Below, one piece after another: positions 15,632 through 24,596 of a stretch of 64,000 nucleotides of DNA. Origin of the DNA: Myxococcota bacterium (GTDB lineage Bacteria > Myxococcota_A > UBA796); assembly GCA_029251165.1 (NCBI GenBank), contig JAQXDW010000032.1, positions 35,260 to 99,259 of the forward strand, given 5' to 3'. The first letter of the stretch is position 1. The number at the start of each line of letters is the position of its first letter. The notes below the pieces were generated by a model. It was not told the origin of the DNA. It did no database searches and saw only the letters and a program-made list of their open reading frames with translations. The position numbers were made by a program, and so were the translations under genes.

Positions 15632-16589
15632 CCAGCGCCATTCTGAACGCGCGGGTCTCCTCCGCCCAGGCCAGCACTGCCGCGAGATCTGGATCGTCGA
15701 TGTCGATGCTCATCGTGGCCGCTCCCTCCTGGATCGCCAGGATGCGGGTCCGCGTGAGGGTCTCCAGTGCACTGCGACGGTGGCTGGATTGTGTGGGTAC
15801 CCACTGTGAGCGGATGGCCATGGGCACGGTCCTGCGCGCCTCTAACTGCACGATGACGCCCATCTCTCGGTCTGGCAGGGTGCTGTAGGGCAGGGCATCG
15901 CTGAGGACACCAGTGGCAAATGGGACCGCACCGAAGGCTTGACCGAGTCGGTCGCGATCTCGCACCTCGTCTCCCATCCCGGTCATGTCGAGGAGGACCT
16001 CATCCCAGCGCAGCGCGGCCTGGCGCGCGAGCCGCAGCGCGAACGGACTGTAGGGCTGCACCGCGACGGTCAGCGGGATGCTGGCGTGGGTGACCTCTGG
16101 GCGTCGGGCATCGCCGAGGCCGGAGAGGATGAGGGCGATGAGGGGGCGCTCTCGAAGCGTGCGAACCCGGGGCGGCTTCGGATCTGCGGGAAGGGCGGGG
16201 ACGAGGAGGAGCTGGTGGCGCACCCCCGGTCCGGCATAGACCCGGATCTCGGCATCGAGGCCGTCGACCTGTGAGACATACAGCTCCACGTCTTCTGCGG
16301 TCGCCCGCTCGCGGATCTGCTGCGCAAGCACGAGCGGGTCCGCGCGGGTCTGGTAGATGCCGTGTCGGATGCCACCGCGCTCCTCAGCAGCCAGCAGCAC
16401 CACGTCGAGCGATGGCATGGTGGCATCGATGAAGGCGTCGACCTGACCGGTGAGGACATCTGGCGGGGCCGTGTGGACCGGCGGCGTGATGAGTCGCGAG
16501 ACGATGACAGGCGCCCGCCACACTCCGACGCCGATCACCAGGATCGTGAAGAAGAGGAGGAGAACGAGTCCCGGCCGCGCGCGGATCAG
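15564..16589 (-). CDS. Divergent polysaccharide deacetylase (YibQ-like), apparent CTG start
   Basis: Envelope protein related to the divergent polysaccharide deacetylase family (E. coli YibQ), often encoded next to EnvC. The family core is visible in RPLIALILSGLGDA, VAVQPYSPFA and WDEVLLDMTGMG. If translation began at the GTG at 16538 the protein would lose most of its membrane anchor. The frame continues upstream to CTG at 16589, which overlaps the preceding TGA (CTGA), has GGAG 6 bases before it, and gives LIRARPGLVLLLFFTILVIG, a proper signal anchor. I therefore place the start at 16589 (341 residues). Enzyme activity is not established for the family. Confidence 0.72.
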   Translation of the reverse strand: MIRARPGLVLLLFFTILVIGVGVWRAPVIVSRLITPPVHTAPPDVLTGQVDAFIDATMPSLDVVLLAAEERGGIRHGIYQTRADPLVLAQQIRERATAEDVELYVSQVDGLDAEIRVYAGPGVRHQLLLVPALPADPKPPRVRTLRERPLIALILSGLGDARRPEVTHASIPLTVAVQPYSPFALRLARQAALRWDEVLLDMTGMGDEVRDRDRLGQAFGAVPFATGVLSDALPYSTLPDREMGVIVQLEARRTVPMAIRSQWVPTQSSHRRSALETLTRTRILAIQEGAATMSIDIDDPDLAAVLAWAEETRAFRMALVSEILRADQTRGIGVGLPPAGR

Positions 16590-17896
16590 CGCTCACTCCG
16601 CAGGTGCTCCCAGGCGGCCTGGAGCTGTGAGTCCGCCTCCAGCCGCTCCGCGAGCGTGCCGGTCCAGGGAGGCGATGTCGTGGATGCGCTGTCCCGCAGC
16701 GGAAGGGCATCGACCATCGCCTCCAGCCGCTGTCGATCCGAGGTGGAAATCGACAGCTCAGCGACGGCTTCCTTGAGCGCACGGAGCTGGTCCGGCGCGC
16801 TCTGGAGAGTGACCTCGACATCGGGGGTGACGCCGACTCCGGGCTCGATGCTCTCACCGCCGGGGAGGTAGTAGCGGGCCACTGTGAGCTTGAGCGCAGA
16901 GCCATCCTCGAACTCATACACATGCTGCATGGAACCCTTTCCGTAGGTCGACGCACCGATGATCGTCGCCCGACCGGTGTCCTGCAGCGCACCTGCGACC
17001 AGCTCTGAGGCGCTCGCGGAGCCGCCGTTGACCAGCACGACGATGGGCAATGTGCTTCGATCGGATGCTTCGGCTGTGGCCTCAAATGACTCGATCTGGC
17101 TGGCGTCTCGGCCTCGGGTCTGCACGATCAGGCCCTCGGAGAGGAACAGGTCGACCAGCTCGACGGCCTCGGTAATCAGTCCGCCGGGGTTGTCTCGGAG
17201 ATCGATGATTACACCGTTCAGTGGCTGGTCTCGCGCCATCCGGCTCAGCGCCAGATCCGTCTCCGTTGCGACGCGTCGCGAGAAGTGCTTCAGGCGGAGG
17301 TAGCCCCAGCCAGGCTCCAGCAGCTCCCCTTCGACGCTGATCTCCAGCACTTCATCCCGAACCACGGTGAGGTTTACCGGCACTCCGCCCCGGAGGAGGG
17401 TGAGCTGGACGCTGGCGCCCTGTGGGCCGTTGAGGTTCTCGAGGACCTCGGCGGAGGTGAGGGTAGAGACCTCCCCGCCGTCGATGGCGACCAGAAGATC
17501 GCCGGGCTGGATCCCGGCGAGGGCTGCCGGGCCGCGCGGGAGGACGCGATCGATGACCGGGCTTGCCTCACCGAACGCGCCAAGCTCAATGCCGATGCCC
17601 AGGTAGCGCCCATCTGCGCGCTCCTGGAGCCGCTGGTACTCCTTGGGGGGCAGCCAGACAGAGTGCGGATCGAGGTCATCGACCATGCCCTGAACAGCCG
17701 CATGGACCAGCTCCAGGGTCTGAAGCTCCTCGACGTAGGAGCTCTCGATGGTGGTCATCGCCCGAGCGAGGGTGTTGAGGCCGTCGTAGCTGTCGGTGGC
17801 GCTGGCCCACGCAGAGCGGACGATGCTGGAGCCACCGATCAGTCCACCAGCGAAGGCACCTGCGACGAGGGTGAATGCCTTGAGGGTCTGTCTCAT
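16586..17896 (-). CDS. S41-family C-terminal processing peptidase (CtpA-like)
   Basis: Periplasmic serine protease that trims or degrades envelope proteins. 436 residues: N-terminal signal or anchor (MRQTLK, then a hydrophobic stretch to about 30), a PDZ domain (about 95-175) and the S41 domain with catalytic Ser in NGGSASASE and Lys in TYGKGSMQ. Start at ATG 17896, which overlaps the upstream TGA (TGATG). CtpA homologues often sit downstream of envC, where they can limit cell-wall hydrolases; the position here fits. Frame upstream of the ATG is open but encodes nothing protease-like. Confidence 0.92.
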   Translation of the reverse strand: MRQTLKAFTLVAGAFAGGLIGGSSIVRSAWASATDSYDGLNTLARAMTTIESSYVEELQTLELVHAAVQGMVDDLDPHSVWLPPKEYQRLQERADGRYLGIGIELGAFGEASPVIDRVLPRGPAALAGIQPGDLLVAIDGGEVSTLTSAEVLENLNGPQGASVQLTLLRGGVPVNLTVVRDEVLEISVEGELLEPGWGYLRLKHFSRRVATETDLALSRMARDQPLNGVIIDLRDNPGGLITEAVELVDLFLSEGLIVQTRGRDASQIESFEATAEASDRSTLPIVVLVNGGSASASELVAGALQDTGRATIIGASTYGKGSMQHVYEFEDGSALKLTVARYYLPGGESIEPGVGVTPDVEVTLQSAPDQLRALKEAVAELSISTSDRQRLEAMVDALPLRDSASTTSPPWTGTLAERLEADSQLQAAWEHLRSER

Positions 17897-19032
17897 CACA
17901 TGCCTCCGCGGCTCAGCCAGGGCAGCGGATCCTGGGGCTCGTCGTGGTAGCGGACCTGGAACGAGAGCTGATAGCCGTCGTTGTCGGTCAAGCCAGAGTC
18001 TCCGACCGTGCCGACAATGTCGCCAGAGCAGAGCTGCTGGCCGACTCGGACCTTGATTCCAGAGAGATGAGCGTAGACGGTGGTGTATGGGCCGTGGGCG
18101 ACCGCGACGGTCTGCCCGTACATCGGGAGGTACTCCGCGATGCGAACCGCTCCGCCATAGACGACCTTGACCGGAATGCCGAGGTCGGCGGTGATGCTGA
18201 TCCCGTCGCTTCGTTCGCTCCGTTCGCTGCGAGCGTCGGTGTAGCTCCCGAACCGACGGATGAGCCGACCGCTGACCGGCCAGGGCAGGCGACCGATCTG
18301 GCCCCGGAAAGCCCCCTGGTCGGTGCACTGACTGGCGGAAGTGGTGGTGCTGTTGTCGGTGTACCAGCTGCCGCCCATCGACAGCTGCGTGCCGAAGCTG
18401 CTGCGAGCCTGGGTGGTCTCGGACATCAGGCGCATCGCCAACTCTCGTCGGGTTCGTACATCCTCGAGCAGGATCAGCTTGCGGGAACGCTGCTCCCGCA
18501 GCTCGCCTTCCTTGAGCTGAAGCTCAGCACCGAGGCTGTTGAGGGCGATCATCCCTGAGGACACCGAGCCTTCAGCAGCCCGCCGGGTCTCTACAGCCTC
18601 GGAGAACGCGACGAGGCGCTGGGCATCGGCGGAGATGATCGCAGCGAGATAGCGGGAGCGGCGGCGCAGATCGTAGGGGTCCTCGGAGCTGAACATGATC
18701 CGAGCCAGTCCGCGTCGGTGCAGCCGGTACAGCAGCCTCATCCACGACGCGACGTCTTGCCGGTGGCGGGTCAGCTCGGCATCTGCCCGAGCCAGCTCAT
18801 CCTGAATCTGGATCTGCCGTGCCTCCAGCTCCGCCTTTCGCACCCGAAGCCCATCGACCTCTGCCGCCACGGCCTGAAGCGCGGAGTCGATGGTGGTCAG
18901 CTCGTCGAGAATGCTGCGCTCTTCGAGGCGGGTCCGCTCGACGGTCTCTCGGGGACTCGCCGTCACGCTGAAGCTTCCCGACGACAGGCTGGGCTCCTGA
19001 GCAGCAGCTAGCGTGGAGAGGAGGACGATCAT
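17896..19032 (-). CDS. envC: EnvC-like murein hydrolase activator
   Basis: Periplasmic coiled-coil protein that, once gated by FtsEX, activates cell-wall amidases at the division site. 378 residues: signal peptide (MIVLLSTLAAAQ), a long coiled coil (about 28-240) and a C-terminal LytM (M23) domain (about 270-378). The LytM metal ligands are lost: where enzymes have HLHFE this protein has QLSFQVR, as expected for an activator not an enzyme. Start overlaps the ftsX stop (ATGA). Order ftsE-ftsX-envC is conserved in many Proteobacteria-like genomes. Confidence 0.9.
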   Translation of the reverse strand: MIVLLSTLAAAQEPSLSSGSFSVTASPRETVERTRLEERSILDELTTIDSALQAVAAEVDGLRVRKAELEARQIQIQDELARADAELTRHRQDVASWMRLLYRLHRRGLARIMFSSEDPYDLRRRSRYLAAIISADAQRLVAFSEAVETRRAAEGSVSSGMIALNSLGAELQLKEGELREQRSRKLILLEDVRTRRELAMRLMSETTQARSSFGTQLSMGGSWYTDNSTTTSASQCTDQGAFRGQIGRLPWPVSGRLIRRFGSYTDARSERSERSDGISITADLGIPVKVVYGGAVRIAEYLPMYGQTVAVAHGPYTTVYAHLSGIKVRVGQQLCSGDIVGTVGDSGLTDNDGYQLSFQVRYHDEPQDPLPWLSRGGM

Positions 19033-19925
19033 GCAACACCCCGAAGGAACCGCTTCACCGCGATGATCGCGGCGGTCACTCCAAGGATGACACCAGAGAG
19101 CGCAAGCAGTGCCACATATGCGGGCGGAATGAACGCCAGCTCCCCGGCGACCTCAAGCTGGAGCGCCTCCTGGAGCCGGAGAACCAGGATGCGGTGGACG
19201 CCCCACAGTCCGACGGTGGCGAGCATGCCGCCGATGAATCCCTGGACGAGACCCTCGAAGAGAAACGGCGCGGTGATGTAGCGGTCCGAGGCGCCGACGA
19301 GGCGAGCGACCTCCAGCTCGTCTTTGCGGTTGTAGACGATGAGGTAGACGGTGTTGGTCACCAGGAACATCGCTGAGACGAGGATGAGCATCCCCAAGAT
19401 CACGCCCAGCGCCTTCAGCAGTGACAGGAATGCGTTGAACCGCTCGACCCACTCTCGGCCATAGTCGATGTCGGTGAACTCAGGCCCCGCGAGCTCCTCG
19501 GCGAACGTGGCGACCATTGCTGGACGGGCAGCCTCGGCGGTGAGGGTGACCTCCAGGGAAGCCGGCAGGATGCCCTCACCCAGATCAATCAGCACCGGCT
19601 CCAGTCCCTCGACCCGCTCGGTCAGCCAGTCTCGGGCATCAGCCTCCGAGACATAGCGAACCGATGCCACGCCCGGCCGGGCAGCGATTTGGTTCTTTGC
19701 CTCGAAGCGGCGATCCTCCGAAGTATCGGGGTGGAAGTAGGCGGAGATGTGGACATCTCGACTCCAGGTGTCCACGATGGAGTTGAGGTTGTACTGAACG
19801 GTGAGGTACACCCCGAACAGCAGCAGCGCTGCTGCGATGACGCCGGATGCCACGGAGTTCAGGTAGAGATTCTCCCACAGCGAGCGCACCGAGCGACGCA
19901 GAATGTGGCGGACGATGTGGCTCAC
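19029..19925 (-). CDS. ftsX: Cell division protein FtsX
   Basis: Inner-membrane partner of FtsE that transmits ATP hydrolysis to the periplasmic activator EnvC. 298 residues: a cytoplasmic start (MSHIVRHILRR), membrane helix near 20-42, a large periplasmic loop (to about 165) and three more helices, the FtsX arrangement. The loop contains EVTLTAEAARPAM and similar blocks of the extracellular FtsX domain. It overlaps both neighbours by 4 bases (ATGA), so all three are co-translated. Confidence 0.95.
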   Translation of the reverse strand: MSHIVRHILRRSVRSLWENLYLNSVASGVIAAALLLFGVYLTVQYNLNSIVDTWSRDVHISAYFHPDTSEDRRFEAKNQIAARPGVASVRYVSEADARDWLTERVEGLEPVLIDLGEGILPASLEVTLTAEAARPAMVATFAEELAGPEFTDIDYGREWVERFNAFLSLLKALGVILGMLILVSAMFLVTNTVYLIVYNRKDELEVARLVGASDRYITAPFLFEGLVQGFIGGMLATVGLWGVHRILVLRLQEALQLEVAGELAFIPPAYVALLALSGVILGVTAAIIAVKRFLRGVA

Positions 19926-20575
19926 GAACGCACCAGCCTTCCACGCTCGAACCGGAGGCGCCGATAGGGGAAGCGCTGCATCAGGGCGGAGTCGTGGGTG
20001 GCGACGAGGACGGTGGTCCCGCGCAGGTTGATCGCCTGGAGGATCTCCATCACCTCAATCGCCATCGCGCCGTCGAGGTTCCCGGTGGGCTCATCGGCGA
20101 GGAGGATGGAGGGGTCGTTGACGATTGCCCGAGCGACCGCGACCCGCTGCTGCTCACCACCGGACAGCTGCATCGGCCTCTCGTGCTCTCGCCCCTCCAG
20201 ACCGACCACGCTCAGCACGGCGTTGACCCGACGCTGGATGGTCAGGCGAGGGGTGCCGATGACCTCCAGTGCCAGCCCGACATTCTCGGCGACGGTCCGG
20301 CGGGGGAGGAGCTTGAAGTCCTGGAAGACGATGCCGATGTTGCGGCGCAGCTCTGGCAGCTGTCGGCGGTGCATCTTCGCGACGTCCACGCCGCCCAGCA
20401 GCATCTTTCCATCGCTGGGCTTGATGGCACCGTAGAGCAGCTTGAGCATGGTGCTCTTGCCCGCGCCAGAGGGGCCGGTGACGTAGCAGAACTCTCCCTT
20501 GGGCACTCGGAGGCTGACATCCGAGAGTGCTGCGATATCGCCGTACTGTTTGGAGACGTGGTAGAGGCGGATCAT
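19922..20575 (-). CDS. ftsE: Cell division ATP-binding protein FtsE
   Basis: ABC-type ATPase of the FtsEX complex at the septum. 217 residues with Walker A GPSGAGKST, signature LSGGEQQRVA, Walker B ILLADEPTGNLD and a switch His (VATHDS). It begins MIRLYHVSKQYG, as typical FtsE does. First gene of a five-gene minus-strand operon running to the YibQ-like gene; its promoter should lie in the 68-base gap to the divergent nadD. Confidence 0.96.
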   Translation of the reverse strand: MIRLYHVSKQYGDIAALSDVSLRVPKGEFCYVTGPSGAGKSTMLKLLYGAIKPSDGKMLLGGVDVAKMHRRQLPELRRNIGIVFQDFKLLPRRTVAENVGLALEVIGTPRLTIQRRVNAVLSVVGLEGREHERPMQLSGGEQQRVAVARAIVNDPSILLADEPTGNLDGAMAIEVMEILQAINLRGTTVLVATHDSALMQRFPYRRLRFERGRLVRS

Positions 20576-20643
20576 CGTGTACGATTAACCGACCCAGCGG
20601 TCACCCGGCGAGGTGGCTGCGCATTGATTGAGGGGAGAGTCCG
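20576..20643. promoter_or_regulatory. Divergent promoter region between ftsE and nadD
   Basis: This 68-base gap separates two divergent start codons, so both promoters must lie here or inside the coding ends. GGGGAGAG at 20632-20639 is the ribosome site for nadD. I see no consensus promoter that I would defend. Confidence 0.4.
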
Positions 20644-21201
20644 ATTCGTATCGCAGTCTATGGTGGAAGCTTCAACCCACCCCACATTGTGCATGCCTGG
20701 GTCTCGACCTGGCTGCTGTGGACCGATCAGGTCGACGCAGTCTGGTTGGTGCCGGTCTATCAGCACGCCTTCGAGGATCGGCACGGCAAGCGCCTGGCGC
20801 CCTACACCGATCGGATGGCGTGGTGTGCGGAGATGGCCGCAGATGTCGACGCTCGCATCCAGGTCAGCGACGTCGAGTCGACGCTGCCGACTCCCTCCTT
20901 CACCATCGACACCCTCCGTCACTTCAAGGCTTCTCATCCTGAGCACAGCTTCCGGTTGGTTGTGGGCTCTGATGTCATCCCCCAGCTGCCGGACTGGCGA
21001 GACTGGGCGGGAATCGAGGCAGAGTTCTCGCCAATAATTGTGGGCAGAGCAGGCTATGACAGTCCCCCAGGCAGCGTGGTCTTTCCCGGCATCAGCAGCA
21101 CGGAGATCCGGAAGAAGCTTCGGAGTGGTGTGGATGTTGGTCACCTGTTGACCGCGGGTGTGCGCGAGATGATCTACAGCTCCGGCTGGCCGACAAAGTA
21201 G
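20644..21201 (+). CDS. nadD: Nicotinate-nucleotide adenylyltransferase, apparent ATT start
   Basis: Transfers AMP from ATP to nicotinate mononucleotide in NAD synthesis. The residues RIAVYGGSFNPPHIVH contain the nucleotidyltransferase GGSFNPPH loop, and ISSTEIRKKL near the end is the second signature. NadD proteins normally read M-[RK]-I right before this block, but here the codon at that place is ATT (20644-20646), followed by CGTATC. The frame is closed by a TGA at 20629, and no ATG, GTG or TTG lies between. A ribosome site (GGGGAGAG) is suitably placed. The next possible start (GTG 20689) would remove the active site. 185 residues; family length. Confidence 0.88.
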   Translation: MRIAVYGGSFNPPHIVHAWVSTWLLWTDQVDAVWLVPVYQHAFEDRHGKRLAPYTDRMAWCAEMAADVDARIQVSDVESTLPTPSFTIDTLRHFKASHPEHSFRLVVGSDVIPQLPDWRDWAGIEAEFSPIIVGRAGYDSPPGSVVFPGISSTEIRKKLRSGVDVGHLLTAGVREMIYSSGWPTK

Positions 21202-22727
21202 GCCGCACCGTTGAGCGCGATGCCGTCTTCTCCGTGGCCGCCGGCCAGAAGGACGCCGTAGTTGGGATCGGCATCAAAGCCGGGCCGGACCATGCCGAAG
21301 GGCAGCGAGGCCTCGGTGTCTTCTTTGCTGCAGGCCATCACCTCGGTCCAGGTGTCTGACTGGGGATCATAGATCTCAGCGCAGGCCAGCGGCTCGGGGT
21401 TGAAGTAGACGAAGTAGTTGCTGGCTTCGTTGGCGCCGCCTGCGACGAGGATTCGACCATCCGGCAGCTCGACCGCGGCATGCTGGGCGCGCGGATTCTT
21501 CATCGAGGCGGCCTGACTCCAGCTCCCGTCACGGTAGATCCACGCCTCGTCCGTCGCGATGGCCCGGCTGCTCTGGCTGTAGGCAGTCCCGACGTCGCCG
21601 ATGTATCCGCCGGTCACCAGAACGGCGTCGTCGCCCATGGTGGTCATCACTGGGTGGATGAGCCCGGTCGGCATCGACGCGGCATCGCTCAGTGCACCGG
21701 AGACACCGATGAGATCGCACGCGTTGTTGTGGAAGACCTGGGTGCTGTTGTTGATCGTCAGCCCGCCGCAGACCAGCACGCCATCGCCGCCGAGGCGCGC
21801 GGCCCCGGCTCCGACCATTCCTGCACTGGGACTGCCGGTGGTCGACGATACATTGAGGGTGTCAGGATCGAAGATCTCGACCTCCCGCAGAGGGGCGATC
21901 ATGTTGGTGCCTGCGGAGCCGAAGCCACCGATGATGTAGACCAGCCCGGTCGGCCCGAGGACGGCAGAGTGCATGGTGCGGCGCTCGCTGAGCGGCTCGC
22001 CCTCAGAGTAAGTGTTGGTGGTCGGATCGAAGAGCCAGGTTGCGTTGCTGGTCTGGCCCTGGGACTGGTAGTCCGCAGCACCCCCGACCAGCAGGATGCG
22101 GTTGTCGCTCAGCCGGGTCACGGTATGTCCGAGGCGGCCCGGTGCGCTGGTGGTGCCGAAGTCGAAGGATTCTTCATCCATCGGCGGCATTGTGGTCACC
22201 GTCTCGAAGCTGAAGTCTCCGGAGGGCGGCGCGACGGGCAGAGACCACACCGTGTCGAGGGTCTCGACGGGATCGTCATTGATGGAGACGGCCTCTCCGG
22301 TTGCGCCGCCGAACAACATGAACGAGCCATCCCCAGTGGCCGCGACTGCGGCGAGCGCGGTCTCTTCTTCCATACCGACCCAGGCAAAGTCATCGACCCG
22401 TGCGACCAAGATGGAGACGCCCTCTTCGCCGTCTTCCTGCGTGACCACCTCCGAGCGACCGAACGCGACCAGCTCGCTGCCGTCGTAGCCGGCGATCGAG
22501 ACCGTTGCCTCGTCGAGGGGATCGATCCCGATCAGCTCTGAGCGCTCCCCGGCGCTGGTGCCGGTGAGGGGGTAGGTCTCCGTGCCGCCGTCGCTCTCGA
22601 TGATGAGATCGACGCTGCTGACATCGTCGAACAGATCGAGCTGGTTGGGAGGAAGCTGGAGGTCAATCTCAAGCGTGAAGGCCTCTCCCGAGGGCTTGCA
22701 GGCCAGTGCGAGTACCAGGAGGTTCAT
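21174..22727 (-). CDS. Kelch-repeat lipoprotein
   Basis: Probable surface or periplasmic lipoprotein of 517 residues with a six- or seven-bladed propeller. A short signal ends in the lipobox LALAC (MNLLVLALAC). An N-terminal beta domain (about 20-110) precedes kelch-type blades with repeated GG doublets: DNRILLVGGA, GLVYIIGGFG, GGDGVLVCGG, DDAVLVTGGY and DGRILVAGGA. Such proteins bind other proteins or sugars; no partner is evident. Start ATG 22727 is chosen for the lipobox. Its last 28 bases overlap the end of nadD on the other strand. Confidence 0.82.
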   Translation of the reverse strand: MNLLVLALACKPSGEAFTLEIDLQLPPNQLDLFDDVSSVDLIIESDGGTETYPLTGTSAGERSELIGIDPLDEATVSIAGYDGSELVAFGRSEVVTQEDGEEGVSILVARVDDFAWVGMEEETALAAVAATGDGSFMLFGGATGEAVSINDDPVETLDTVWSLPVAPPSGDFSFETVTTMPPMDEESFDFGTTSAPGRLGHTVTRLSDNRILLVGGAADYQSQGQTSNATWLFDPTTNTYSEGEPLSERRTMHSAVLGPTGLVYIIGGFGSAGTNMIAPLREVEIFDPDTLNVSSTTGSPSAGMVGAGAARLGGDGVLVCGGLTINNSTQVFHNNACDLIGVSGALSDAASMPTGLIHPVMTTMGDDAVLVTGGYIGDVGTAYSQSSRAIATDEAWIYRDGSWSQAASMKNPRAQHAAVELPDGRILVAGGANEASNYFVYFNPEPLACAEIYDPQSDTWTEVMACSKEDTEASLPFGMVRPGFDADPNYGVLLAGGHGEDGIALNGAAYFVGQPEL

Positions 22728-22770
22728 GTCGGGAGGGTACCCCAACGGAGATGTACCTGTCTTGCAGGTG

Positions 22771-23496
22771 ATGACGCGACAGGGCAGGATCCTGTTCGTG
22801 ACACCGCTCTTCATTCAAGCTCCCGAGCTGTCTGGCATCAAGGGACTCCTTCACGGCTTCTCTCGGCGCAGCCTCTCAGACGGCCACGTTCTCGATCTCG
22901 GCCGTGACGCCAGCCCTGCGCTCTGGGCGAAGGTCGCTGCCGAGCTTGGGTCACCTGGCGCTGGGATCGCGATGGTCTCTCAGGTCCATGGCTCGTCTGT
23001 CATCGTCGCAGAGGGGGCTGGAATCCTCGGAGAGGCCGATGCCTTGATCACCCGCCAGCGCGGGCTGCTGCTCGCCATCCGGACCGCAGACTGCGTTCCG
23101 GTTCTGGTGGTCGGTCACGACGGCGAGATCGCTGCGATCCATGCCGGCTGGCGGGGAATCGCTGCCGGTGTGATCCCCGCAGCCCTCTCGGCGATGGCCG
23201 CTCCGAAGCATGCAGTGGTCGGCCCCTGCATCTCCGCAGCGGCCTACCAGGTCGGCGAGGAGGTCATCGATGGCATCGTCGCAGCCGGTGTCCCGGCTTC
23301 GGTGGTCGCGGACCGAAGTTATGGTGCTCGGCCCCATGCCGATCTCAAGGCGGCGGCGCGCTGGCAGCTGGCGCAGTCAGGGGTGTCGGTCGAGGTCCTG
23401 CCGCACTGCACCTTCCGGGATGGCGATCTTCACAGCTACCGGCGCGATGGTGTGCGCTCCGGTCGACTCGCGGCGGTGATTGGCTGGTGTCCATGA
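22771..23496 (+). CDS. pgeF: Peptidoglycan editing factor / laccase-domain protein
   Basis: YfiH/PgeF family cytosolic metal enzyme, earlier called polyphenol oxidase; in E. coli it removes misincorporated L-Ser from peptidoglycan precursors. About 241 residues. Conserved pieces: LLHGFSRR, VSQVHGSS, ADALIT with IRTADCVPVLV, IHAGWRG, and VVGPCISAAAYQVG; the His and Cys residues form the metal site. Start unclear: ATG 22771 is used, but GTG 22798 (AGGA upstream) would remove only nine residues outside the conserved core. The next gene overlaps its stop (ATGA). Confidence 0.9.
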   Translation: MTRQGRILFVTPLFIQAPELSGIKGLLHGFSRRSLSDGHVLDLGRDASPALWAKVAAELGSPGAGIAMVSQVHGSSVIVAEGAGILGEADALITRQRGLLLAIRTADCVPVLVVGHDGEIAAIHAGWRGIAAGVIPAALSAMAAPKHAVVGPCISAAAYQVGEEVIDGIVAAGVPASVVADRSYGARPHADLKAAARWQLAQSGVSVEVLPHCTFRDGDLHSYRRDGVRSGRLAAVIGWCP

Positions 23497-24521
23497 TCGT
23501 CGCCCTGCTCGCCTGCCAGGGCGATCCCCAGATGGCACGCCTCTCTGAGGCCCTCACGGAGTACGACCGGGCTCAGGTCGCTGTGGAGCGCGGAGACTGG
23601 CCGGGGGCCGCAGCGGCATTCGAGGCCGCTGCGCAGAAGCACCCGGAGGCCGCTGCATTGCATGCCTGGCACGCTGAGGCCCTTTCACAAGCCGGCGACC
23701 TCTCTGCTGCTCGAGCGGTCCTCGATGCTGTGGTGCCGGCCTTTCCTGGCAACCTCGATCTGCGCTACAACCGCGCGGCCTACGCGGCACGCGCGGGTGC
23801 GCTGGAGGCCGCGGCTGCAGACCTGCGCTACCTCTACGCCCGAGATCTCCTCGACCCCTTGGTTGCCGGTGAGGATCCGGACTTCGCTGAGCTGACCCGG
23901 GATCCACAGTACGCCGACCTCGCCCCGGCCCCCCAGGTTCGCCTCCAGGTGAGGGGAGAGGCCGGCTCGATCCTCCTCGGAGAGCCGTACACTGCCGAGC
24001 TGGTCATCGAGACCAAGCGCGATGCGCCGATCTCCGTGGAGAACATCGGCGCGTTTCCCATGCTCCTCCAGCACACACGAACCATCGAAGATCTCACCAT
24101 CGAGGAGTCTGGATGGAGCCGCCGGATTGTCTCCGTTGAGTGGAGCGCACGTGCCTCTGGTGAGGAGCGGATTGGTCCGTGGCTGCTCAGCGCGCATGGC
24201 TCCTCTGCCATCGCTGAGCCCCTCCCGGTAACCGTGGTGACCCTGCCCGGTCGCGCAGAAGCGGAGCCGTCGGCCAGTCCGCCTGGCGTCTTGCTTCCCT
24301 CTCAGCTTCGCGGCGCGCGGGCGCTTCCCCTCGCCGAGCGGCTGGAGGATGGTCGGATCGCGGTGATGCATGAGCCTGATGATTCACCAACCACTGAGGC
24401 GACATCGGCGGGATCCATGGAGTATCGGATCGGCGGGCAGACCCGCTGGAGCATCAGCCTGTTCTCGGCCTCGGGGCCGACCACGTTTACTCTGTCTGGC
24501 ACCAGGCTGACCGTCGAGTAG
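23493..24521 (+). CDS. Lipoprotein with TPR-like repeats and BatD-like domain
   Basis: 342-residue lipoprotein (MIVALLAC lipobox). A helical TPR-like part (about 12-115) counts at least two repeats, including AVERGDWPGAAAAFEAAA. The second half (about 150-250) is an immunoglobulin-like beta domain; the run GEAGSILLGEPYTAELVIE resembles the BatD oxygen-tolerance family. The start ATG at 23493 overlaps the pgeF stop and starts the lipobox directly. The tail end has a predicted beta region with no family I recognise. A role in envelope stress is only a guess. Confidence 0.72.
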   Translation: MIVALLACQGDPQMARLSEALTEYDRAQVAVERGDWPGAAAAFEAAAQKHPEAAALHAWHAEALSQAGDLSAARAVLDAVVPAFPGNLDLRYNRAAYAARAGALEAAAADLRYLYARDLLDPLVAGEDPDFAELTRDPQYADLAPAPQVRLQVRGEAGSILLGEPYTAELVIETKRDAPISVENIGAFPMLLQHTRTIEDLTIEESGWSRRIVSVEWSARASGEERIGPWLLSAHGSSAIAEPLPVTVVTLPGRAEAEPSASPPGVLLPSQLRGARALPLAERLEDGRIAVMHEPDDSPTTEATSAGSMEYRIGGQTRWSISLFSASGPTTFTLSGTRLTVE

Positions 24522-24596
24522 GCTGGTGCGGCTGCGTCCTTACGCAGACCTCAGATGCCCAAGCCGATCGGCTCTGCGGACGGCTGCCCCTCCCGC

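Noticed and set aside
20689..21201. GTG 20689 as the nadD start
   Set aside because: It would remove the GGSFNPPH nucleotide-binding loop essential for the enzyme.
21480..22541. 353-codon plus-strand frame opposite the kelch lipoprotein
   Set aside because: No motif or ribosome site; the minus strand shows clear kelch blades.
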